Assembly (NCBI RefSeq): GCF_001430825.1
Contig: NZ_CP010535.1
Location: 352,501 to 416,500 of the forward strand
DNA length: 64,000 nucleotides
Direction of reading: 5' to 3'
From: Sediminicola sp. YIK13
GTDB taxonomy: Bacteria; Bacteroidota; Bacteroidia; Flavobacteriales; Flavobacteriaceae
A program made the translations under genes and the position numbers. The first letter of the stretch is position 1; the number at the start of each line of letters is the position of its first letter. Below, piece after piece: positions 53,906-62,390 of this stretch. Under the pieces are notes generated by a model. It was not told where the DNA came from. It saw nothing but the letters and a program-made list of their open reading frames with translations, and did no database searches.

Positions 53906-55225
53906 ATGGGAAGTATCACTTTGGTTAAGGGGAGTAAGAAATTATTGAATGCTTGGGCTTTTTATGATTGGGCAAATTCAGTCTATAGCCTGGTCATAGC
54001 CTCCGCTATATTTCCCATTTTTTACGGGGCCTTGTTCCGCAGCGCCAATATAGAAAAGGTCGTTTTATTTGGAGGGGAAATAGCAAGGGGTCCGTTGATC
54101 AGTTATGTGACCTCGGCAGCGTTTTTATTCATAGCCATCATCACCCCGCTCTTGTCAGGAGTGGCAGATTATCTGGGCAACAAAAAGTTATTTCTTAAAT
54201 TTTTCTGCTATTTGGGAGGTATTTCTTGTATGGGCCTTTATTGGTTCTCTTTGGAAAATATTTACCTGGGATTGCTTTGTTATTTCTTTGGTTTGGTAGG
54301 TTTTTGGGTCAGCTTTGCCTTTAACAACTCCTACCTGCCTGATATTGCATTTCCAGAACAACAGGATCGCATCAGTGCCAAGGGATTTTCCTTGGGGTAC
54401 ATAGGGAGTGTTATATTACTGCTGTTTAATTTGGCCATGGTCATGAAGCCCGAATTCTTTGGTATTACCTCGGATGGCGGGGAAATTGCAGAGATAAAAG
54501 CGATGAAGTATTCTTTCTTATCTGTTGGAATATGGTGGATGGTTTTTAGTCAATATACTTTTTACCATTTACCTAAGGGCAATAAAAGAGAGGGTCCAAA
54601 AGAACAAGTACTCCTAAATGGTTTCAAGGAATTGAAAAGTGTCTGGAAACAACTGGGCAAGGAGGTTCGGTTAAAAAGGTATCTAGGCGCTTTTTTTGTT
54701 TACAGTATGGCCGTACAGACGGTAATGCTCATCGCTACTTATTTTGGGGAAGAAGAAATAAGCTGGGGTTCAGATAATGAACGTACCATGGGGCTAATCA
54801 TCAGCATTCTGGTGATACAGATCGTTGCTATTTTAGGAGCAACACTAACAGCAAAAGCTTCCAAGGCTTTTGGGAACATTAAAACCCTGATTGTGGTCAA
54901 TATTTTGTGGATAGCCATATGTATCTATGCCTATTTTGTGATCACCCCAATGGATTTTTATATTGCTGCGGGGTGCGTTGGGATAGTTATGGGCGGAATA
55001 CAGGCCCTATCCAGATCTACGTATTCCAAATTTATTCCTCAAACGAAGGATACCACCTCGTTTTTTAGCTTTTATGATGTTTCAGAAAAGATAGGTATTG
55101 TCATAGGAACCTTTATGTATGGCTTTATCGCACAGCTTACAGGGAGCATGAGAAATGCCACCATTTTTCTAGGCCTATTCTTCATTATTGGGGCTTTTCT
55201 TTTGACCAGAGTGCCAAAAAAATAA
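53906..55225 (+). CDS. MFS transporter of the UMF1/Atg22-like family
   Basis: A 439-residue protein with about 12 membrane helices. NAWAFYDWANSVYSLVIASAIFPIFY at the start is the signature of the UMF1 group, and the cytoplasmic loop followed by IQALSRSTYSKFIP marks the second half. Eukaryotic relatives export amino acids from vacuoles; bacterial substrates are unknown. I took the ATG (MGSITLVKG) rather than a TTG two codons earlier. It begins directly after the M48 terminator and is convergent with the GIN-domain gene. Confidence 0.87.
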   Translation: MGSITLVKGSKKLLNAWAFYDWANSVYSLVIASAIFPIFYGALFRSANIEKVVLFGGEIARGPLISYVTSAAFLFIAIITPLLSGVADYLGNKKLFLKFFCYLGGISCMGLYWFSLENIYLGLLCYFFGLVGFWVSFAFNNSYLPDIAFPEQQDRISAKGFSLGYIGSVILLLFNLAMVMKPEFFGITSDGGEIAEIKAMKYSFLSVGIWWMVFSQYTFYHLPKGNKREGPKEQVLLNGFKELKSVWKQLGKEVRLKRYLGAFFVYSMAVQTVMLIATYFGEEEISWGSDNERTMGLIISILVIQIVAILGATLTAKASKAFGNIKTLIVVNILWIAICIYAYFVITPMDFYIAAGCVGIVMGGIQALSRSTYSKFIPQTKDTTSFFSFYDVSEKIGIVIGTFMYGFIAQLTGSMRNATIFLGLFFIIGAFLLTRVPKK

Positions 55226-55253
55226 AAAAAAAGCCCTTAAAAAGGACTTTTTA
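55224..55253. terminator. Bidirectional terminator between the MFS and GIN-domain genes
   Basis: AAAAAG-CCTT pairs with AAGG-CTTTTT with one C-A mismatch and A/T runs on both sides. It lies in a 48-bp convergent gap. Confidence 0.65.
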
Positions 55254-55273
55254 TGTGCTAATCATAAATTTGT

Positions 55274-55999
55274 TTAACCTTTGGTGATATCACCGGATCC
55301 TGAAGTTTTTGTATCTATCTTTTTTGGATTGCCACGATACGAAATATCCCCTGAACCGGAAACCCTTGCCTGTATCATCTCTGTGGCGGTAACTTCAATA
55401 TCTGCAGAACCGGAGACATTAGCCGTTACATTCTTGGCAGAAAGATCATAGGCATTTACGTCTCCTGAACCAGAAACCCTGACCTCGAAATCTTCTGTTT
55501 CCCCGGTTAGGGTAATATCCCCTGATCCTGAAATTGTGGCTTTTACAGTCTTCGCTGAGACCGAAAGAGAAATATCTCCAGATCCCGAAATATCAGTTTT
55601 GAAATTATCGGTGGCAATGGTTTTCTTCCCCACAATATCGCCGGAGCCTGATAACGTTACAGCATCAACTCTTTCCACTGGGATGGTAATGAAAATTCCC
55701 TGCTTCCAGGAAGACGGACTTAAATAGATTCCTTTTTCGACCTTGACCACCAATTTACCATCCTTTATTTCTGTAGTTATATATTCCAATAGGTTTTCTT
55801 CCCCTTTTAGAATAAGTTTCCCTTCTTTTCCATCCACCAGTTCTACATCGAAAGATCCGGATATAAAGATGGCGTCATAGGGTCCTGTATTCCTGTTTTC
55901 TGTAATGATATTGCCATTTCCTTTAATTTTCTTGCCCCATTGGGCATAGGTGAAGGTCATGCACAACATGGATACACCTAGTATTAGAATTTTTTTCAT
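55274..55999 (-). CDS. Exported DUF2807 (head GIN domain) repeat protein
   Basis: A 241-residue exported protein. I chose the ATG of MKKILILG for a clean signal peptide ending near FTYAQ; earlier ATGs add 2-6 residues. The mature part is built of eight SGS.D units (six exact SGSGD), spaced about 18-25 residues apart, which fits the right-handed beta-helix of the DUF2807 family. It is the last gene of a four-gene ECF sigma operon, so it is probably among the products whose level the sigma factor controls. No catalytic residues are evident. Confidence 0.83.
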   Translation of the reverse strand: MKKILILGVSMLCMTFTYAQWGKKIKGNGNIITENRNTGPYDAIFISGSFDVELVDGKEGKLILKGEENLLEYITTEIKDGKLVVKVEKGIYLSPSSWKQGIFITIPVERVDAVTLSGSGDIVGKKTIATDNFKTDISGSGDISLSVSAKTVKATISGSGDITLTGETEDFEVRVSGSGDVNAYDLSAKNVTANVSGSADIEVTATEMIQARVSGSGDISYRGNPKKIDTKTSGSGDITKG

Positions 56000-56017
56000 G
56001 GTCATAATGGGTTTCAA

Positions 56018-57109
56018 TTAATTTTTATTGAAGGATATGCTTCCATAATCGCTATTTACGGAAACCTTATTTCCGCTGTTGCTCTTGCCGTAATAACCTT
56101 TGTAATATTTTTGGTTCGACTTTTCTGTACTGATATTGATCTCAAAATTATCTTTACCACTGACACCGGCATATTCGGCGGTGATCTCAAAATCAAAATA
56201 ATATTGGGGATTGTATCCGATATTGATACCCATATAATCCGAATTGATCGCCACATTGCCAGCGTCCGCTGCCAATTCCTTGATTCTAAGGGAGCCATAG
56301 TCTGCGGAGATGTCTAGATTTCCGTGGATAACCCCTAATTTTACATTGATGTAGTCTCCTTTTCCCTGCACATTATTTGCTTCACCTATATCTATGGAGC
56401 CATAATCACTTGAGTACTGAAGATTGTCCATTTTTGTAATGGTAGAATTGGTATAATCTGCTTTAATGACAAGATCCCCTGCTTTCTCTATCGTAAACCC
56501 AGAATAGTCTGCTGATATTTTGCCACTGTTGATATAGCCAATGCTACTTTTGGAGGTGTAGTCAAAATTAAGCTCATTGTTTCTACCTCTCAATTCCCCA
56601 ATCTCCAATCTACCATAATCACAATTGATCTTTGCATGGCCATCTATCCTGTCCAAAATAATGCTACCGTAGTCATTATTGAGATGAACATTATTCTTTA
56701 CTGGGACTTTTATAAAATAATCGATCTGCATGTTCACGTTATTCCCACCACCCCAGTTCCAGTTCCAATTGTTGTTGTTTTGGTTGAATATTGTTTTGGC
56801 GGAAACCATATCCTCGCCAGCGTCAAAATTTACGGAGATTTGGTCCAATTTTTTTTGAACCTTATCTTCGTTGTTGCCATTTGTCTTGATCCGAACTTCT
56901 ATCATGATCCTGTTTTCGTTCCATGAAGTGATGTTGAGGTTGCCATAGCTGTTGTCTATGGACATAAGGGCATTGGCACTGACCTTAAATTCTTTTTTGA
57001 TTGTTTTTTCTTTGGTGTATTTTCCTTTTAACGGATCCACATGGGCATGGGAAAAAATAGGGAGTGCTAAAAACAAGATAATACAGGTAATTGGGATGAA
57101 CTTTTTCAT
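56018..57109 (-). CDS. Exported DUF4097-like beta-helix repeat protein
   Basis: A 363-residue exported protein. A signal peptide ends near PIFSHAH. The body is a string of short beta units, many containing SDYGSI, ADYGSL, NDYGSI, ADYTNS or related, each about 20-25 residues. This matches DUF4097/adhesin-like right-handed beta-helix proteins, whose function is unknown. It begins 11 nt after the membrane anti-sigma gene and ends 18 nt before the DUF2807 gene, so they form one operon. The C-terminus also ends on a DYGSI repeat. Confidence 0.8.
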   Translation of the reverse strand: MKKFIPITCIILFLALPIFSHAHVDPLKGKYTKEKTIKKEFKVSANALMSIDNSYGNLNITSWNENRIMIEVRIKTNGNNEDKVQKKLDQISVNFDAGEDMVSAKTIFNQNNNNWNWNWGGGNNVNMQIDYFIKVPVKNNVHLNNDYGSIILDRIDGHAKINCDYGRLEIGELRGRNNELNFDYTSKSSIGYINSGKISADYSGFTIEKAGDLVIKADYTNSTITKMDNLQYSSDYGSIDIGEANNVQGKGDYINVKLGVIHGNLDISADYGSLRIKELAADAGNVAINSDYMGINIGYNPQYYFDFEITAEYAGVSGKDNFEINISTEKSNQKYYKGYYGKSNSGNKVSVNSDYGSISFNKN

Positions 57110-57120
57110 TTTACTTTTTT

Positions 57121-57672
57121 TTAAATTAGAGTATGTGTTTTTTCTTTTTCATTAATGACTTTAATCTGTTCGATCTGTTGAAGGACCTCTTGCAATAGGC
57201 TTATTCTAGTTTGGAAATTGGTGACCATAGCGCTTAATATGAACTTACTGTTACCACCATTCAGAAGATCCTGCTCCATTTTTTTATAATCTTTTTCCAA
57301 TTTTTTTAATTGGAACATGGCATCTTCCACCATTTGTTTGGTCTCTGGTGAGCTTTCACTTTGTAAGAGTTTGGTCTGCTCATTGATAAGATTGGCAAAA
57401 TAAAATTCAGTTTTGGAGGCCTCTGGGGAAATTTTTGCTATTTGTTGGTCAGTAGTAGGTTTTTCTATAAAATATCCAAAACCAATAGCTATAAGCAGGG
57501 CTATGGAAGCAGCCATAAGTAGTGGTTTCCATATACCTTGGCCCCAGCTTCTTCTAGACCTCTCACTACGTTTGTTTAGTTTCTTTAAAAACCTGGCCTC
57601 ATGGCCAATGGCGGGTTCTTCTTTGTCGAAAGAGCCTTTTAAATTGTTGAATATGGTTTCTAAATTATCCAT
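57121..57672 (-). CDS. Single-pass membrane protein, likely anti-sigma factor
   Basis: A 183-residue protein. Residues 1-47 are soluble and charged and probably bind the sigma factor, one helix at about 49-66 (PLLMAASIALLIAIGFGYF) crosses the inner membrane, and the C-terminal ~115 residues are extracytoplasmic, with a heptad-like coiled coil rich in Gln, Glu and Leu. I do not see a zinc anti-sigma motif. Its position, 2 nt after the sigma gene, and topology are why I call it an anti-sigma; direct evidence is absent. Confidence 0.7.
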   Translation of the reverse strand: MDNLETIFNNLKGSFDKEEPAIGHEARFLKKLNKRSERSRRSWGQGIWKPLLMAASIALLIAIGFGYFIEKPTTDQQIAKISPEASKTEFYFANLINEQTKLLQSESSPETKQMVEDAMFQLKKLEKDYKKMEQDLLNGGNSKFILSAMVTNFQTRISLLQEVLQQIEQIKVINEKEKTHTLI

Positions 57673-57674
57673 TG

Positions 57675-58232
57675 TTATTGTATTACGGGGGTTAATTTTT
57701 TTCTAAGACTCGCTTTTGCCCTAGAGATAATAGTTCTGCAATTCGCATAACTTATTTTCATGATTTCACTTATCTCTTCATAATCATATCCTTCTATTAA
57801 AAATAAGGTCAAAGCAATTCTGTAATTGTCCTGCAATAGATTCATGGTCTGCATCACTTTTTGAGCCATCAATTCAGTGACTCCATGATCTGCATCAATA
57901 CCATCATCATCTTTGACCTTGTACAATATATTTTCCAGCGCTACTTCGTTCTTTTTCTGTTGCTTGCGATAGTGATGGATACTGTTGTTGACCACTATTC
58001 TCTTTAACCAAGATCCAAAGGTTACCTCGCCTTTAAACGTGTGCAATTTGGTAAAAGCACTCAAAAACGATTCCTGCATAATGTCCTCTGCTTCGGCACT
58101 ATCCTTTACTATCCGCAGGGAAGTATTGTACATTGCTTTATAATAGCGATTGTATACTTCCATTTGCGCACCAGGGTTGCCTTCCCTACACAATTGCAAC
58201 AGATCGTTAATATGTTCTTCTTTATGGCTCAA
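57675..58232 (-). CDS. ECF-type RNA polymerase sigma factor, heading a four-gene operon
   Basis: A 185-residue sigma factor with regions 2 and 4 only. Region 2: AEAEDIMQESFLSAFTKL and GSWLKRIVVNNSIHHYRKQQ; region 4: LIEGYDYEEISEIMKISYANCRTIISRAKASLRKKL, a typical helix-turn-helix. It is the first gene of an operon with a membrane protein and two repeat-rich exported proteins. A TGTAAC sequence about 45 nt before the ATG is a candidate ECF-type -35, but this is weak. The regulon may include this operon itself. Confidence 0.88.
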   Translation of the reverse strand: MSHKEEHINDLLQLCREGNPGAQMEVYNRYYKAMYNTSLRIVKDSAEAEDIMQESFLSAFTKLHTFKGEVTFGSWLKRIVVNNSIHHYRKQQKKNEVALENILYKVKDDDGIDADHGVTELMAQKVMQTMNLLQDNYRIALTLFLIEGYDYEEISEIMKISYANCRTIISRAKASLRKKLTPVIQ

Positions 58233-58411
58233 AAAGCGAATCGTTTGTCTAATAGATGATTCAATTTAAGGATTGTTACAGTTTTTTTAAAAAATTAACC
58301 AGTTGTTGGCATAACAATTGTTTTTAGATGGATGAATAAGGTTCTGAAAACGCAAATTTGTTAAGGTTTGTAGGGTTTTACAGACCAATGAATTATAATT
58401 TAAAATTAGAT

Positions 58412-58432
58412 TTCTGTTATAAAATGACAGAA
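58412..58432 (+). promoter_or_regulatory. Inverted repeat upstream of lon
   Basis: TTCTGTTA and TGACAGAA are an imperfect 8-bp inverted repeat (one G-T mismatch) with a 5-nt spacer, ending 16 nt before the ATG. Candidate stress-regulator site or leader hairpin. Confidence 0.4.
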
Positions 58433-58448
58433 TGACCGAAATAACGAT

Positions 58449-60902
58449 ATGAGTAAATCTAAATTTTTAAATATTGACAGTATGTCACTGCAAGGAATTG
58501 ATGAGGATTCAGAGTTAATACCTTTAATGACACCCGAAGATGAAGAGGAGATCAATAATGAGGTCTTGCCGGAAACTTTGCCAATATTGCCTTTGCGCAA
58601 TACCGTTTTGTTCCCAGGGGTTGTTATTCCGATCACCGCAGGAAGGGATAAGTCTATTAGCCTTATTAAAGATGCCAATAATGGTTCAAAAGTAATTGGT
58701 GTTGTTTCCCAAAAGGATGAGGAAACAGAGAACCCTGGAATCAATGATATTAATACTTTAGGAACTGTAGCGCGAATTTTAAGAGTGCTGCAAATGCCCG
58801 ATGGGAATACAACGGTCATTATTCAAGGGAAAAAACGTTTCGAAATTGCAGAAGTGCTCACAGAGAAGCCATACATGACAGCCACGGTCAGAGAAACCAA
58901 GGAGGAGAGGCCACCTGCAGGGGATAGTCAGGAATTTCTTGCCATCATAGAATCTATTAAAGAATTGGCACTAAAGATCATCAAGGATAATCCAAATATT
59001 CCAAGTGAGGCTTCCTTTGCTATAAAGAATATCCAGAGTAATTCATTTTTGATCAACTTTGTGTCCTCCAATTTAAATCTTGGTGTAAAGGAAAAGCAAG
59101 AATTATTGGAAATCCCAAATTTGCAGGATAGGGCATTGGCTACCTTAAAGTATATGAATGTGGAACTCCAAAAATTGGAGCTGAAGAATGACATTCAGAG
59201 TAAGGTGCGCAGTGATTTGGACCAACAACAAAAGGAGTATTTCCTTCATCAACAAATGAAGACCATCCAGGAGGAATTGGGAGGTATTTCATATGAAGAG
59301 GAAGTAGATGAGATGGCCCAAAAGGCAAAAGAAAAAAAATGGAGTAAAAAGGTATCTGAACACTTCACCAAGGAGTTGGCCAAGATGCAACGAATGAATC
59401 CACAGGTAGCCGAATATTCTATACAAAGAAATTATTTGGAGCTTTTCTTGGAGTTGCCCTGGAATGAATTTTCAAAAGATAAATTCGATTTAAAAAGAGC
59501 TCAAAAAATCTTGGACAGGGACCATTACGGTTTGGAAGACGTCAAAAGAAGGATTATCGAGTATTTGGCCGTTTTAAAGCTGAGGAACGATATGAAATCT
59601 CCAATTTTATGTTTGTACGGCCCTCCTGGTGTAGGTAAAACCTCTTTGGGCAAGTCTATTGCCAAGGCAATTGGAAGGGAATATGTTCGTATGTCCCTTG
59701 GAGGACTGCGAGATGAGGCAGAAATACGAGGCCATAGGAAAACCTATATTGGTGCTATGCCCGGACGAATCATCCAAAGTCTAAAGAAAGCTGGTAAATC
59801 CAATCCCGTGTTCATTTTGGACGAGATAGATAAATTGTCGAACAGTCACCAAGGTGATCCATCTTCTGCCATGTTGGAAGTATTGGATCCTGAACAGAAC
59901 AATGATTTTCATGACAACTTTTTGGAAATGGGGTATGACCTTTCTAAGGTGATGTTCATTGCAACGGCAAATAATTTATCGAGCATACAACCGGCTTTAT
60001 TGGATCGTATGGAAATTATCAATGTAACGGGATACACCATTGAGGAGAAAGTAGAGATTGCAAAAAGGCATCTTTTGCCAAAGCAGTTGAAGGAGCACGG
60101 ACTTACAGATAAACATTTAAAGATTGCCAAGCCACAATTGGAAAAAATAGTGGAAGGTTATACCCGGGAATCTGGGGTACGTGCCTTGGAGAAGCAAGTT
60201 GCCAAAATGGTACGTCACGCTGCCAAGTCCATCGCCATGGAGGAGGAGTACAATTTAAAAGTGACCAATGAAGACATAGAAAAGGTATTGGGACCTGCCA
60301 GAATGGAAAGGGACAAATACGAAAGCAATGATGTGGCCGGAGTAGTCACAGGGTTGGCATGGACGAGTGTAGGCGGAGATATCTTGTTTATAGAATCCAT
60401 TTTATCCAAAGGTAAAGGGACCTTGAACATTACAGGGAACCTAGGTAAGGTCATGAAAGAGTCCGCTACGATTGCCATGGAATATATCAAGTCCAACGCC
60501 GATAGTTTTGGAATAGACTCTGAAGTGTTCGATAAGTACAATGTTCATATCCACGTGCCTGAAGGGGCCACCCCAAAAGATGGTCCCAGTGCTGGTGTTA
60601 CCATGCTGACCTCTTTGGTATCTTTATTTACCCAGAAAAAGGTAAAAAAGAGTCTGGCGATGACAGGGGAGATCACCTTAAGGGGCAAAGTACTTCCGGT
60701 TGGTGGTATCAAAGAAAAGATTTTAGCTGCTAAACGAGCCAAGATTAAAGAAATCATCTTATGTGAGGACAATAGAAAAGACATTTTGGAAATAAAAGCG
60801 GAGTATTTAAAAGGTCTGGAATTCCATTATGTAACAGATATGAGCGAAGTAATTAATTTGGCCATAACGGATGAAAAGGTCAAGAATGCGAAAAGTCTTT
60901 AA
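58449..60902 (+). CDS. lon: ATP-dependent protease Lon
   Basis: An 817-residue protease that degrades misfolded and regulatory proteins. The N-terminal LON substrate domain (about residues 35-240) is followed by the AAA+ domain with Walker A GPPGVGKT (391-398), Walker [10 protein letters not shown], and the protease domain with catalytic Ser714 (DGPSAGVT) and Lys757 (GIKEKI). The dyad spacing matches other Lon proteins. It is monocistronic, with a palindromic element just before the start and a strong terminator after. Confidence 0.96.
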   Translation: MSKSKFLNIDSMSLQGIDEDSELIPLMTPEDEEEINNEVLPETLPILPLRNTVLFPGVVIPITAGRDKSISLIKDANNGSKVIGVVSQKDEETENPGINDINTLGTVARILRVLQMPDGNTTVIIQGKKRFEIAEVLTEKPYMTATVRETKEERPPAGDSQEFLAIIESIKELALKIIKDNPNIPSEASFAIKNIQSNSFLINFVSSNLNLGVKEKQELLEIPNLQDRALATLKYMNVELQKLELKNDIQSKVRSDLDQQQKEYFLHQQMKTIQEELGGISYEEEVDEMAQKAKEKKWSKKVSEHFTKELAKMQRMNPQVAEYSIQRNYLELFLELPWNEFSKDKFDLKRAQKILDRDHYGLEDVKRRIIEYLAVLKLRNDMKSPILCLYGPPGVGKTSLGKSIAKAIGREYVRMSLGGLRDEAEIRGHRKTYIGAMPGRIIQSLKKAGKSNPVFILDEIDKLSNSHQGDPSSAMLEVLDPEQNNDFHDNFLEMGYDLSKVMFIATANNLSSIQPALLDRMEIINVTGYTIEEKVEIAKRHLLPKQLKEHGLTDKHLKIAKPQLEKIVEGYTRESGVRALEKQVAKMVRHAAKSIAMEEEYNLKVTNEDIEKVLGPARMERDKYESNDVAGVVTGLAWTSVGGDILFIESILSKGKGTLNITGNLGKVMKESATIAMEYIKSNADSFGIDSEVFDKYNVHIHVPEGATPKDGPSAGVTMLTSLVSLFTQKKVKKSLAMTGEITLRGKVLPVGGIKEKILAAKRAKIKEIILCEDNRKDILEIKAEYLKGLEFHYVTDMSEVINLAITDEKVKNAKSL

Positions 60903-60923
60903 ATCAAGGCCTTAGTATTAGAT

Positions 60924-60969
60924 AAAAAGGACAATGGTTCTAGGAAAACTGGAACCATTGTCCTTTTTT
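60924..60969 (+). terminator. Strong intrinsic terminator of lon
   Basis: AAAAAGGACAATGGTTC pairs with GAACCATTGTCCTTTTT: 17 bp without mismatch, three more pairs inside, loop of about five, then T-rich sequence. Confidence 0.9.
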
Positions 60970-61004
60970 CATGTAGAATGTTAAATAAATTATTGAATTC
61001 TAAG

Positions 61005-61012
61005 TATTTTTG
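61005..61012 (+). promoter_or_regulatory. -7 promoter box (TATTTTTG) of cmk
   Basis: TATTTTTG matches TAnnTTTG and ends 4 nt before the cmk ATG, implying a leaderless or nearly leaderless mRNA. Confidence 0.5.
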
Positions 61013-61016
61013 ACCA

Positions 61017-61709
61017 ATGCAAAAAATAACCATAGCCATTGACGGCTTTTCTTCAACCGGAAAAAGTACACTAGCCAAACAGCTTGCCAAGGCTTTGGGT
61101 TATATATATGTAGATACAGGAGCCATGTACCGGGCCATAACCCTTTTTGCCATGCGCAATAAATTTGTTGGGGTGGAAAATGAAAATATTAATGCTTTGA
61201 TAAAATTATTGCCACAGGCGAAGCTTAAGTTTGTTTTTAACGAGCAACTAGGTTTTGCGGAAATGTTCCTCAATGGCGAAAATGTAGAAAAGGAAATTAG
61301 GAGCATAGAAGTTTCCAACCAAGTGAGCAGGGTAGCCACCATCGAGGAGGTGAGGCATAAGTTGGTGGATATGCAGAAAGAAATGGGTAAGGAGAAAGGA
61401 ATTGTGATGGACGGGAGAGATATTGGTACCGTGGTGTTCCCAGATGCCGAACTAAAAATTTTCATGACAGCTTCCCCTGAAACAAGGGCATACAGGAGAT
61501 ATAAGGAATTACTGGACAAGGGAGATAAGGTAACTTATAAGGAGGTGTTGAAAAATATTCAAAATAGGGATTATGTGGATTCACACAGGGAGTTCTCCCC
61601 ATTGAGGAGGGCCGAGGATGCCATTGAATTTGATAATAGCGATATGGGTATGGAGGAGCAGTTTGATAGGATATACAATCATTCACTGCGCGTAATAGCG
61701 CAACAATAA
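61017..61709 (+). CDS. cmk: (d)CMP kinase
   Basis: A 230-residue enzyme phosphorylating CMP and dCMP. The P-loop IDGFSSTGKSTLAKQL has Lys16; the CMP-binding region includes DTGAMYRAITLFA and MDGRDIGTVVFPDA, all family hallmarks. Length and ATP-lid layout (RYKELLDKGDKVTYKEVLKNI) are typical. With pyrG it covers pyrimidine nucleotide supply. It ends at a terminator shared with the convergent LysM gene. Confidence 0.95.
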   Translation: MQKITIAIDGFSSTGKSTLAKQLAKALGYIYVDTGAMYRAITLFAMRNKFVGVENENINALIKLLPQAKLKFVFNEQLGFAEMFLNGENVEKEIRSIEVSNQVSRVATIEEVRHKLVDMQKEMGKEKGIVMDGRDIGTVVFPDAELKIFMTASPETRAYRRYKELLDKGDKVTYKEVLKNIQNRDYVDSHREFSPLRRAEDAIEFDNSDMGMEEQFDRIYNHSLRVIAQQ

Positions 61710-61736
61710 AAAAGGGCCGAATTACGGCCCTTTTTA
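61708..61736. terminator. Bidirectional terminator between cmk and the LysM gene
   Basis: AAAAAGGGCCG pairs perfectly with CGGCCCTTTTT (11 bp, 5-nt loop), with A/T runs on both sides. Confidence 0.85.
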
Positions 61737-61748
61737 CTTTTTTCATGT

Positions 61749-62129
61749 TTATTTGTTGGGAATAACTAAAACTTGATCGGGATGTATCATGTCCGGATTT
61801 TTTAGAATATTGGTATTCGCTTCAAATATCTTCTTGTATTTCACGGGATCACCATAATAGTGCTTGGCAATTTTACTTAAAGATTCACCGCTCTTAACAA
61901 CATGTCTATGGTAGACGGAATCATCTGCAACCGTAATATTTGCTTTTATATCAGATGGATTTTCCCCACCCAATTCCTTGATCTTATCCCAAAGAAGGTC
62001 TTTTTCGTAAGGGGTATTGGCCTTGCCTTTTATTTTAAGGACGCCACCTTCTTCCGATACATCTCCATCTTTTATGCCCAGTTTTTCCCCAAGGGTTAAG
62101 ACACCTTGGTATTTGTCTTTAGTGCTCAT
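61749..62129 (-). CDS. Small BON-like plus LysM protein
   Basis: A 126-residue protein. Residues about 1-68 resemble a BON-type domain (KLGIKDGDVSEEGGVLKIKG, WDKIKELGG); residues about 75-126 are one LysM module (HVVKSGESLSKIAKHYYG ... MIHPDQVLVIP). E. coli Kbp (YgaU) has the same layout and binds potassium. There is no signal peptide, so it is cytoplasmic, as Kbp is. I chose the ATG of MSTKDKYQG; an ATG two codons earlier is possible. Confidence 0.85.
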   Translation of the reverse strand: MSTKDKYQGVLTLGEKLGIKDGDVSEEGGVLKIKGKANTPYEKDLLWDKIKELGGENPSDIKANITVADDSVYHRHVVKSGESLSKIAKHYYGDPVKYKKIFEANTNILKNPDMIHPDQVLVIPNK

Positions 62130-62239
62130 GTTCAATTTTTTTAAATGTTAATATTATGCTGTTTAAGGTACGGATTTTCAAGGATTTTGAGAATATTTCC
62201 TTCAAATAGTTCTTTCCGGAGCAACCTTCTATAAATAAG

Positions 62240-62270
62240 TTTGTAAAACCATTATTTAGTTGTATTTTTG
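62240..62270 (+). promoter_or_regulatory. rpsA promoter
   Basis: TTTG at 62240-62243 and TATTTTTG at 62263-62270 are separated by exactly 19 nt, the Bacteroidota -33/-7 consensus. Transcription would begin near 62275, giving a ~115-nt leader. Confidence 0.75.
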
Positions 62271-62332
62271 CACACCTTTTTTACAGAGAGTCGAGAGGAA
62301 AAGGTAATAAAAAAAAATTTATATATAACATC

Positions 62333-62370
62333 TTCTGCAGTAATTGTTTAGCTCTTGGATGGCTGCGGAA
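62333..62370 (+). promoter_or_regulatory. rpsA leader hairpin
   Basis: TTCTGCAG and CTGCGGAA form an 8-bp stem (one G-T pair) around a 22-nt loop, in the leader of rpsA. It also overlaps a small ORF that starts within its 3' arm region. A role in S1 autoregulation is an inference. Confidence 0.5.
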
Positions 62371-62390
62371 TACAAATTAATTATCAGCAA

